Made by a program: the position numbers and the translations under genes
Shown: positions 26,441 through 33,840 of the stretch, piece after piece
How the letters are laid out: each line of letters starts with the position of its first letter
Position numbering within the stretch: the stretch's first letter is position 1
DNA from: Escherichia marmotae
Lineage (GTDB): Bacteria > Pseudomonadota > Gammaproteobacteria > Enterobacterales > Enterobacteriaceae
Length of the DNA stretch: 64,000 nt
Reading direction: 5' to 3'
Assembly: GCF_002900365.1 (NCBI RefSeq)
Contig: NZ_CP025979.1
Span: forward strand, 1,550,001 to 1,614,000
The notes under the pieces: model-generated
Database searches by the model: none
Told to the model about the DNA's origin: nothing
Seen by the model: only the letters and a program-made list of their open reading frames with translations

Positions 26441-27256
26441 ATGAGCGTAAAAGTTATCGTCACAGACATGGACGGTACTTTTCTTAACGATGCCAAAACG
26501 TACAATCGGGCACGTTTTATGGCGCAATATCAGGAGCTGAAAAAGCGCGGCATCGAGTTCGTTGTCGCCAGCGGTAACCAGTATTACCAGCTCATTTCCT
26601 TCTTTCCTGAGCTAAAGAATGAGATCTCTTTTGTCGCGGAAAATGGCGCGCTGGTCTACGAACATGGCAAGCAGTTGTTCCACGGCGAACTGACCCCGCA
26701 TGAATCTCGAATTGTCATTGGTGAACTGCTGAAAGATAAACAGCTCAATTTTGTTGCCTGCGGTCTGCAAAGTGCATACATCAGTGAAAATGCCCCTGAA
26801 TCATTCGTTGCATTGATGGCAAAACACTACCATCGCCTGAAACCGGTAAAAGATTATCAGGACATTGATGATGTTCTGTTCAAGTTTTCACTTAACCTGC
26901 CGGATGAGCAGATCCCGCAGGTAGTTGACAAACTGCACGTTGCGCTCGACGGCATAATGAAACCCGTTACCAGTGGCTTTGGGTTTATCGACCTGATTAT
27001 TCCCGGCCTGCATAAAGCGAACGGCATTTCACGGTTACTGAAACGCTGGGATCTGTCGCCGCAAAATGTGGTGGCAATTGGCGACAGCGGTAACGACGCA
27101 GAGATGCTGAAAATGGCGCGTTATTCTTTTGCGATGGGCAATGCAGCGGAAAACATTAAACACATCGCCCGTTACACTACCGATGATAATAATCATGACG
27201 GCGCGCTGAATGTGATTCAGGCGGTGCTGGATAACACAGATCCTTTCAATAAGTAA
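26441..27256 (+). CDS. ybiV: HAD-family sugar phosphatase YbiV
   Basis: 271-residue Cof-type HAD phosphatase. Motif I DMDGT (nucleophile Asp near residue 9), motif II near residue 43 (VVASGNQ) and motif IV GDSGNDAEML near residue 214; a cap domain lies between. In vitro, YbiV acts on sugar phosphates such as ribose 5-phosphate and fructose 1-phosphate (recalled). Its promoter carries the same palindrome as ybiY, which suggests a role linked to the YbiW pathway, for example dephosphorylating an intermediate. That is inference. Confidence 0.93.
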   Translation: MSVKVIVTDMDGTFLNDAKTYNRARFMAQYQELKKRGIEFVVASGNQYYQLISFFPELKNEISFVAENGALVYEHGKQLFHGELTPHESRIVIGELLKDKQLNFVACGLQSAYISENAPESFVALMAKHYHRLKPVKDYQDIDDVLFKFSLNLPDEQIPQVVDKLHVALDGIMKPVTSGFGFIDLIIPGLHKANGISRLLKRWDLSPQNVVAIGDSGNDAEMLKMARYSFAMGNAAENIKHIARYTTDDNNHDGALNVIQAVLDNTDPFNK

Positions 27257-27265
27257 TCTTCCCCT

Positions 27266-27300
27266 GGCCGGAGCGCCCCCTCCGGCCTCTCTCTTTTTTC
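27266..27300 (+). terminator. Rho-independent terminator of ybiV
   Basis: GGCCGGAG / CTCCGGCC 8-bp stem, 6-nt loop, then TCTCTCTTTTTTC. Confidence 0.85.
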
Positions 27301-27379
27301 TCGCTTTGTGCAGTGACTCAAGATTTTTATCTTGTGTTAACTTATTTTTAACTTAAAGTATCAATCGTAATAATTTTTA

Positions 27380-27393
27380 CTTTCGAATGAAAG
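27380..27393. promoter_or_regulatory. palindromic operator candidate, copy 3 (ybiU, inverted)
   Basis: CTTTC-GAAT-GAAAG, the exact reverse complement of copy 1, ending 13 bp before the ybiU start codon. Upstream TAC matches copy 2. Confidence 0.65.
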
Positions 27394-27406
27394 ATGCGAG
27401 GTTGAT

Positions 27407-28666
27407 ATGACTTTTACCTGTGAGACACTGCCAACAGATACGAAAGCGGCTATCCGTAAGATGAAAGCGGAGCTGCGACAGCAGATCGGTGATGTGCAAC
27501 ATGTCTTCGATAAACTCTCAGCAAAAATCGAAGCGCGTGTAGCAGAAATAGATGCCCTGAAAGCACAAGGATTGCCGGTTTGGCCGGAGATCTCTTATAG
27601 GGATATTGCAGCCGGTACAGTAAACAATGTCACTCGCAATGAAATTAAGCGCCGCGGTTGTGCGGTAATAAAAGGCCATTTCCCTCGTGAGCAGGCGCTG
27701 GCGTGGGATCGCGCAATGCTCAACTACCTTGATGCCAATCACTTTGATGATGTGTATAGAGGTCCTGGCGACAGTTTTTTCGGTTCGCTGGAAGCTTCTC
27801 GCCCCGAAATCTATCCCATTTACTGGTCACAGGCGCAGATGCAAGCGCGGCAGAGCGACAATATGTCTGCGGTTCAATCTTTCCTTAACCGCCTGTGGAA
27901 ATCTGAAAGCAACGGCAAACAATGGTTTGATCCCGATGTCAGCGTGATTTATCCGGACAGAATTCGCCGTCGCCCACCAGGCACGACGTCCAAAGGTCTG
28001 GGCGCACACACCGATTCTGGTGCTCTGGAACGCTGGTTATTACCCGCTTATCAGCGCGTTTTTGCCAATGTTTTCAACGGTAATTTTGATGATTATGATC
28101 CGTGGGATGCTGCGCATCGTACCGATGTAGAAGAATACACCGTAGATAACACCACCAAATGTTCGGTGTTCCGCACGTTTCAGGGCTGGACGGCGCTCTC
28201 CGATATGTTGCCTGGCCAGGGATTATTACATGTGGTGCCAATCCCGGAAGCGATGGCATACGTTTTACTGCGTCCGTTACTGGATGACGTACCGGACGAC
28301 GAGCTGTGCGGTGTCGCGCCTGGTAAGGTTCTGCCAATTTCAGAGAAATGGCACCCATTGTTGATAAAAGCACTCACGTCAATTCCGGCAATAACAGCGG
28401 GGGATTCCGTCTGGTGGCACTGCGATGTGATTCACTCCGTCGCGCCGGTAGACAATCAACAAGGCTGGGGGAACGTGATGTATATTCCCGCCGCGCCGAT
28501 GTGCGAGAAAAACCGGGCTTATGCGCACAAGGACAGAAAGGCACTGGAAAAAGGCGTCTCGCCGGGTGACTTCCCACGTGAAGATTATGAAGCAAACTGG
28601 GAAGGCCGCTTTACGCTGGAGGATCTGAACGTTCACGGTAAACGCGCGCTGGGCATGGACGTGTGA
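27407..28666 (+). CDS. ybiU: DUF1479 protein YbiU (putative Fe(II)/2-oxoglutarate-type oxygenase)
   Basis: 419-residue cytoplasmic protein of the DUF1479 family, function not established. Candidate metal ligands of a cupin/jelly-roll fold are visible: LGAHTDSGALERW (H-x-D) near residues 198-210 and WWHCDVIHSVAPV near residue 337. These resemble the H-x-D...H pattern of 2-oxoglutarate-dependent oxygenases, so that assignment is plausible but not proven. Ribosome site GCGAGG. The palindrome just upstream links its control to ybiYW and ybiV. It is followed by a REP cluster. Confidence 0.88.
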   Translation: MTFTCETLPTDTKAAIRKMKAELRQQIGDVQHVFDKLSAKIEARVAEIDALKAQGLPVWPEISYRDIAAGTVNNVTRNEIKRRGCAVIKGHFPREQALAWDRAMLNYLDANHFDDVYRGPGDSFFGSLEASRPEIYPIYWSQAQMQARQSDNMSAVQSFLNRLWKSESNGKQWFDPDVSVIYPDRIRRRPPGTTSKGLGAHTDSGALERWLLPAYQRVFANVFNGNFDDYDPWDAAHRTDVEEYTVDNTTKCSVFRTFQGWTALSDMLPGQGLLHVVPIPEAMAYVLLRPLLDDVPDDELCGVAPGKVLPISEKWHPLLIKALTSIPAITAGDSVWWHCDVIHSVAPVDNQQGWGNVMYIPAAPMCEKNRAYAHKDRKALEKGVSPGDFPREDYEANWEGRFTLEDLNVHGKRALGMDV

Positions 28667-28746
28667 AAGTTGATAGATTAGTGGAAGTGAGGTTAAGGAA
28701 GTCGGTTCGATGTTACTCAGAGAGCTGACAACGTGCGCTTTGTTAA

Positions 28747-28830
28747 TGCCGGATGCGACCTACAAAATCTTGCAGATTCAATATATTGCAGGGACTGCGT
28801 AGGCCTGATAAGCGTAGCGCATCAGGCAAT
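28747..28830. repeat. REP/BIME between ybiU and ybiT
   Basis: A partial GCCGGATGCGAC unit and a full AGGCCTGATAAGCG / GCGCATCAGGC unit. The 71 bp at 28777-28847 are nearly identical to 55654-55724. Confidence 0.8.
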
Positions 28831-28850
28831 CTTGCGTTTGTCCTCAGCCG

Positions 28851-28879
28851 CCGTCACCCCGACTGTATCGGGGTGACGG
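28851..28879. terminator. 12-bp perfect hairpin at the ybiT 3' end
   Basis: CCGTCACCCCGA / TCGGGGTGACGG with a 5-nt loop, 8 bp past the ybiT stop. A strong stem but no T-run on either strand. Confidence 0.6.
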
Positions 28880-28887
28880 GCAATAAC

Positions 28888-30480
28888 TTACTCGATCCCT
28901 CTGCTACGCAGATAATCTTCGTAGTTGCCGCTAAAGTCGATCACGCGTTCCGGAGTGATTTCCAGAATACGGGTCGCCAGGGAGCTTACGAACTCACGGT
29001 CGTGAGAAACAAAGATCAGCGTGCCCTGATACAGTTCCAGTGCCATGTTCAGCGACTCGATGGATTCCATATCCAGGTGGTTGGTCGGTTCGTCCATGAT
29101 CAGAATATTCGGTTTCTGCATCATTAACTTACCAAACAACATACGGCCTTTTTCACCACCGGAAAGTACTTTAGCAGGCTTTTTGATGTCGTCCTGGCTG
29201 AACAACAAACGACCGAGAATGCTGCGTACCGCCTGCTCGTCATCGCCTTCCTGCTTCCACTGGCTCATCCATTCAAACACGGTCAGATCATTATCGAACT
29301 CATATTCATGATCCTGTGCGTAGTAACCAATACGCGCATTTTCTGACCATTTTACAGTACCATTGTCCGGTTCCAGATCCCCTACCAGCGTTTTCAGCAG
29401 GGTCGATTTACCGACGCCATTGGTGCCGAGTACTGCCAGCTTTTCACCCACTTCCAGCAGCAGGTTGATATTTTTAAACAGCGGACCGTTATCAAACCCT
29501 TTAGTCAGGCCTTCTACTTCCAGCGCATTACGGAACAGCTTCTTATCCTGCTCAAAACGAATGAACGGGTTCTGCCGGCTGGAGGCTTTCACCTCTTCCA
29601 GTTTGATTTTATCAATCTGACGCGCACGTGAAGTCGCCTGACGAGATTTCGACGCGTTGGCGCTAAAGCGGCTTACAAAGGACTGCAACTCGGCAATCTG
29701 CGCTTTCTTCTTGGCGTTATCAGCCAGCAGGCGTTCGCGTGCCTGGGTCGCCGCCGTCATGTACTCATCGTAGTTACCCGGATAAACGCGCAGCTCACCG
29801 TAATCCAAATCCGCCATGTGCGTACAGACCATATTGAGGAAGTGACGGTCGTGCGAAATGATGATCATGGTGCTGTCACGCTCGTTCAGCACCTGCTCCA
29901 GCCAACGAATGGTATCGATGTCCAGGTTGTTGGTTGGTTCGTCGAGCAGGAGAATATCCGGATCGGCAAACAGCGCCTGCGCCAGCAACACACGCAGTTT
30001 CCAGCCTGGAGCCACTTCGCTCATTGGACCGTAGTGTTGCTCCACTGGAATACCCACGCCAAGCAGCAGCTCACCGGCGCGTGCTTCCGCAGAGTAACCG
30101 TCCATTTCGCCGTATTTCACTTCCAGATCGGCAACTTTGTAGCCATCTTCTTCGCTCATTTCCGGCAAAGCATAGATGCGGTCGCGCTCCTGTTTCACTT
30201 CCCACAACTCTTTATGCCCCATGATCACCGTATCCAGCACGGTGAACTCTTCAAAGGCAAATTGATCCTGGCGCAGTTTACCAATGCGCTCGTTGGGATC
30301 GAGGGAAACGTTGCCCAGCGTCGGCTCTAAGTCGCCGCCGAGGATCTTCATAAAGGTGGATTTACCACTACCGTTCGCGCCAATCAGGCCGTAACGGTTG
30401 CCGCCGCCAAATTTGACGGAAATGTTTTCAAACAACGGCTTACTGCCGAACTGCATGGTGACGTTACTGGAAACTAACAC
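28888..30480 (-). CDS. ybiT: ABC-F ATPase YbiT
   Basis: 530-residue soluble ABC-F protein, two ATPase domains without membrane spans. Walker A motifs GANGSGKS and GTNGVGKS, signatures VAPGWKLR (degenerate) and LSGGEKGR, Walker B LLLDEPTNNLD and LIMDEPTNHLD. A charged linker between the domains (about 240-310) is the ribosome-interacting region of the family. EttA relatives act on translating ribosomes; the exact role of YbiT is not known to me. The start is GTG at 30480. Convergent with ybiU. Confidence 0.94.
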   Translation of the reverse strand: MLVSSNVTMQFGSKPLFENISVKFGGGNRYGLIGANGSGKSTFMKILGGDLEPTLGNVSLDPNERIGKLRQDQFAFEEFTVLDTVIMGHKELWEVKQERDRIYALPEMSEEDGYKVADLEVKYGEMDGYSAEARAGELLLGVGIPVEQHYGPMSEVAPGWKLRVLLAQALFADPDILLLDEPTNNLDIDTIRWLEQVLNERDSTMIIISHDRHFLNMVCTHMADLDYGELRVYPGNYDEYMTAATQARERLLADNAKKKAQIAELQSFVSRFSANASKSRQATSRARQIDKIKLEEVKASSRQNPFIRFEQDKKLFRNALEVEGLTKGFDNGPLFKNINLLLEVGEKLAVLGTNGVGKSTLLKTLVGDLEPDNGTVKWSENARIGYYAQDHEYEFDNDLTVFEWMSQWKQEGDDEQAVRSILGRLLFSQDDIKKPAKVLSGGEKGRMLFGKLMMQKPNILIMDEPTNHLDMESIESLNMALELYQGTLIFVSHDREFVSSLATRILEITPERVIDFSGNYEDYLRSRGIE

Positions 30481-30698
30481 AGGCGTATCCTGAAAAGAGA
30501 TATGACAAACCGCGTATTATGCCATAAGTCTGAAAGAAGATCCCGCTCGCCGCTTAAGGTCTACACTCTTCCCAAAGGCAAAAAATGTGATTTCGTACAC
30601 ATCTGATTTCACTGTTAGCAGGAATGAACATATAATGCGCTTCCAATACTCTAATATTCTCAACCTAATGGCCTGGCAGGCACGAAATCTCGCTTAAC

Positions 30699-31619
30699 AT
30701 GAATATGAAATTGAAAACGTTATTCGCAGCGGCCTTCGCTGTTGTCGGCTTTTGCAGTACCGCGTCAGCGGTAACTTATCCTCTGCCAACCGACGGGAGT
30801 CGCCTGGTTGGTCAGAATCAGGTGATCACCATTCCAGAAGGCAATACCCAGCCGCTGGAGTATTTTGCGGCCGAGTATCAGATGGGGCTTTCCAATATGA
30901 TGGAAGCGAACCCTGGTGTGGATACCTTCCTGCCGAAAGGCGGCACCGTCTTGAACATTCCGCAGCAACTGATCCTGCCAGACACGGTTCATGAAGGTAT
31001 TGTAATTAACAGCGCAGAGATGCGTCTGTATTACTATCCGAAAGGGACTAACACCGTTATCGTGCTGCCGATCGGGATTGGTCAGTTAGGTAAAGACACG
31101 CCTATCAACTGGACCACCAAAGTAGAACGTAAGAAAGCCGGCCCGACCTGGACACCGACCGCCAAAATGCATGCGGAATACCGTGCAGCAGGCGAACCGC
31201 TTCCGGCTGTTGTTCCGGCTGGTCCGGATAACCCAATGGGGCTGTACGCTCTGTACATCGGTCGCCTGTACGCTATCCACGGCACCAACGCCAACTTTGG
31301 TATCGGCCTGCGTGTAAGCCACGGTTGTGTGCGTCTGCGTAACGAAGATATCAAATTCCTGTTCGAGAAAGTGCCTGTTGGTACGCGCGTACAGTTTATT
31401 GATGAACCAGTGAAAGCGACCACCGAGCCAGACGGCAGCCGTTATATTGAAGTCCATAACCCGCTGTCTACGACCGAAGCTCAGTTTGAAGGTCAGGAAA
31501 TTGTACCAATTACCCTGACGAAGAGCGTACAGACCGTGACCGGTCAGCCAGATGTTGATCAGGCGGTTCTGGACCAGGCTATTCAAAACCGTTCCGGGAT
31601 GCCAGTTCGTCTGAATTAA
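30699..31619 (+). CDS. ldtB: L,D-transpeptidase LdtB (YbiS)
   Basis: Periplasmic enzyme that attaches Braun's lipoprotein (Lpp) to peptidoglycan. 306 residues: signal peptide of about 24 residues ending TASA/VTY, a LysM-like segment (ITIPEGNTQPLEYFAAEYQMG), then the YkuD catalytic domain with the HGTN and SHGCVRLRNED motifs, the Cys being the nucleophile. ErfK, YcfS and YnhG are paralogues; the sequence matches YbiS. It is followed by a strong two-way terminator. Confidence 0.95.
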   Translation: MNMKLKTLFAAAFAVVGFCSTASAVTYPLPTDGSRLVGQNQVITIPEGNTQPLEYFAAEYQMGLSNMMEANPGVDTFLPKGGTVLNIPQQLILPDTVHEGIVINSAEMRLYYYPKGTNTVIVLPIGIGQLGKDTPINWTTKVERKKAGPTWTPTAKMHAEYRAAGEPLPAVVPAGPDNPMGLYALYIGRLYAIHGTNANFGIGLRVSHGCVRLRNEDIKFLFEKVPVGTRVQFIDEPVKATTEPDGSRYIEVHNPLSTTEAQFEGQEIVPITLTKSVQTVTGQPDVDQAVLDQAIQNRSGMPVRLN

Positions 31620-31635
31620 TCTTCAAAACTTAAGC

Positions 31636-31663
31636 AAAAGGCGGACTGATAATCCGCCTTTTT
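31636..31663. terminator. bidirectional terminator between ldtB and ybiR
   Basis: AAAAGGCGGA / TCCGCCTTTT 10-bp stem, 7-nt loop, T-run on the + strand and a short one on the - strand. It serves both convergent genes. Confidence 0.88.
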
Positions 31664-31676
31664 TATTTTCCAGCGC

Positions 31677-32795
31677 TTATCCAACCGGGAGCATAACTAA
31701 CAAAACGTATCCTACCAGCGCCGCCCACAACAGCATTGGTATCGAATAGAGATGGAAACGCCACCAGATACGACGATCGTTCGCCATACGCAGTGCAATC
31801 AAATTTGCCAGCGATCCCGGTAACAAACCAAAACCCCCGACATTTACCGCCCAGGCCAGTAACAACGACGGCGGCACATAGTTCAGCAGCAAAATTGTGC
31901 CCGGCACATTACTGATCACCTGCGATAAACCAATTGCCGTTAGCCATAATCCGGGTTCGGATAAATGACTCACGTGACTCAACACGCCCTGTAAAGCTGG
32001 AAGTTGGGTCAGCAAATGGACGTCGATAAACATCGCCATAAACACCTGCAGCAGCGTCCAGTCCACACTCAACACCACGCGACGTGCCAGCAGCGCAAAT
32101 CCCGCTGCTACAATCACCAGCCCCCATAGCTCTTGTTTCAACTCAAGCGCCGTAAGAAAAACGATATACAGTCCCAGACAACTCCACACCAGTCGCGGCT
32201 TCCACTCCGGCGTTTGCGTACCAGTATGATACTGCAACGCCCTTCCAGGGAAACAACACCAGCACAGCAGCAATAGTGTCAGCATCATCACGCCAGCCAG
32301 CGGTGCCATTTGTGCAATAAAACCGGCGAACGAAAGGCCAGAGCGTCCCCAGATAAGAATATTTTGCGGGTTGCCTATCGGCGTCAGCAGCGATCCGGCA
32401 TTCACCGCCAGCGCCTCGAATATAATCAACCGATTAACCGGGATCTCACACAGTCTCTTTAGCGTAATGGTCAGCGGAACAACAATGAACAGCGCAACAT
32501 CGTTGGTCAGAAACGTAGAAAGTAGCGCCGCCGCCAGCACCATAAACATTGCCAGTCGACGTTCAGTGGCAAAACGGCGCACCATTTTACGCCCCAGCAC
32601 ATCAAAATAACCGCTTAACTCCACACCTTTGGTCAGCAGCATCAGGCCACTTAAGGTGATGATGGTGTGCCAGTCGATAGCGCCAGGCCAGGACTTTGGT
32701 GCGAAAGGAACGAAAAAACTTAATCCGATACCAACAAGAATTAATAACTGAAAAAAGCGATCGCCTTGTATCGTGCGTAAAAAAGGCAGGCTCAT
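31677..32795 (-). CDS. ybiR: putative inner-membrane anion/sodium transporter YbiR
   Basis: 372-residue polytopic membrane protein of the ArsB/NhaD-like ion transporter superfamily, about 10-11 membrane spans. Features seen: FLTNDVALFIVVPLT and NAGSLLTPIGNPQNILIW, the latter a helical-hairpin motif (GNPQN) typical of this group. The substrate is unknown. Its start overlaps the mntR stop by 4 bp (ATGA), so the pair is translationally coupled. That coupling hints at a metal-related role, which is inference only. Confidence 0.9.
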   Translation of the reverse strand: MSLPFLRTIQGDRFFQLLILVGIGLSFFVPFAPKSWPGAIDWHTIITLSGLMLLTKGVELSGYFDVLGRKMVRRFATERRLAMFMVLAAALLSTFLTNDVALFIVVPLTITLKRLCEIPVNRLIIFEALAVNAGSLLTPIGNPQNILIWGRSGLSFAGFIAQMAPLAGVMMLTLLLLCWCCFPGRALQYHTGTQTPEWKPRLVWSCLGLYIVFLTALELKQELWGLVIVAAGFALLARRVVLSVDWTLLQVFMAMFIDVHLLTQLPALQGVLSHVSHLSEPGLWLTAIGLSQVISNVPGTILLLNYVPPSLLLAWAVNVGGFGLLPGSLANLIALRMANDRRIWWRFHLYSIPMLLWAALVGYVLLVMLPVG

Positions 32796-33259
32796 TTGGC
32801 ACCGTGTTTCTGGGTAAACAAACGAAAGGCGTCCAGCGTCTCTTCACTGACATGGTGTTCCATACCTTCCGCGTCACGACGGGCGATTTCCGGGCTGACG
32901 CCCAACACCAGCAAGAAATTTTCGACAATCTGATGCCGCTCACGGCTTTCCTGCGCCAGCTTTTCCCCTTCCGCAGTCAAAAACACGCCTCGCCAGGGGA
33001 TCATTTCAATTAGCCCCATTGTTGCCAGCCGCTTGAGCATTTTAGCCACCGTCGGTTGAGAGACGCCCAGACGGGCGGCCATATCAACCTGACGTGCTTC
33101 TCCCACTTCTCTAATCAAATCAGAAATCAGCTCAACGTAATCGTCGATAAGCTCGCGACGATGTGCCTCTCTGACCTGGCGAAACCCTTCAACGTGCTCT
33201 TCCACGTTCACTAACTGCGTCACTTTTTTTACTGTTGGCGTACCTGCGCGACGACTCAT
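32792..33259 (-). CDS. mntR: manganese-responsive regulator MntR
   Basis: 155-residue DtxR-family repressor. A winged helix-turn-helix (RQVDMAARLGVSQPTVAKMLKRL, near residues 55-80) is followed by a metal-binding/dimerisation domain with His, Glu and Cys-free ligands (ERHQIVENFLLVLG, EGMEHHVSEETLD). With Mn2+ it represses mntH and mntS and also affects dps (recalled). Divergent from mntS; ATAGC-N4-GCTAT boxes are found before mntS and dps. Confidence 0.95.
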   Translation of the reverse strand: MSRRAGTPTVKKVTQLVNVEEHVEGFRQVREAHRRELIDDYVELISDLIREVGEARQVDMAARLGVSQPTVAKMLKRLATMGLIEMIPWRGVFLTAEGEKLAQESRERHQIVENFLLVLGVSPEIARRDAEGMEHHVSEETLDAFRLFTQKHGAK

Positions 33260-33342
33260 TGTGCTTCCTCATTATGGTGACACATATATAGCGCTCTCAT
33301 TTCGTGCGCACATTGTAAACCAGAGTTGTGAAGGCACAAAAA

Positions 33343-33370
33343 TTTAACGTTTTAGCAATAGCTATATAAT
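33343..33370 (+). promoter_or_regulatory. mntS promoter
   Basis: -35 TTTAAC (33343-33348), 16-bp spacer, -10 TATAAT (33365-33370, perfect). The transcript start is expected near 33377, inside the MntR box. Confidence 0.65.
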
Positions 33371-33386
33371 ATAGCCTGTGCTATAT
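33369..33386. promoter_or_regulatory. MntR box at mntS
   Basis: ATATAGC-CTGT-GCTATAT perfect palindrome overlapping the -10 and start site. The core ATAGC-N4-GCTAT is shared with the dps promoter. A second overlapping palindrome, GCTATATAATATAGC, lies at 33361-33375. Confidence 0.7.
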
Positions 33387-33444
33387 CTGTATGTAATGCA
33401 ATCATCCCTCATGGATCGACGGGATTAGCAAGTCAGGAGGTCTT

Positions 33445-33573
33445 ATGAATGAGTTCAAGAGGTGTATACGCGTGTTTAGTTACTCCCCCTTTAAAGTGCG
33501 GTTAATGCTGCTCTCGATGTTGTGCGATATGGTCAACAACAAACCGCAGCAAGATAAACCCTCCAATAAATAG
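33445..33573 (+). CDS. mntS: small manganese protein MntS (RybA transcript)
   Basis: 42-residue protein MNEFKRC... with a short hydrophobic stretch (VRLMLLSMLCDMV) and a polar Lys/Gln-rich tail. It matches K-12 MntS with a few changes. It raises usable cellular Mn2+ and inhibits the exporter MntP (recalled). The transcript was first described as the small RNA RybA. Strong ribosome site AGGAGG 4 bp before the ATG. A GCGGCGT/ACGCCGC hairpin (33574-33593) follows the stop. Confidence 0.92.
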   Translation: MNEFKRCIRVFSYSPFKVRLMLLSMLCDMVNNKPQQDKPSNK

Positions 33574-33840
33574 CGGCGTCGCGGTACGCCGCTTCACTCC
33601 AGCTTTTAGCAGAAACATTGTTTGGCTTGAAAAACCCCACTTTTTGTCGGATTTGCTATCCTCTTCGCAAAAGATTTTTTCGTCAGTAGTTGACCTGAGC
33701 GGCGGCTCGCTCTATCTTCTTGCAGCCCTGCGTATATTGCGGCTCGCGGATGCGGACCACTCCACTCTCTTCTCGCACTCTTGCAGGTATTGACCCTTGA
33801 CGCCAGGGTGAGCACATGGCGTTTGTTACGATAGTGGCAT

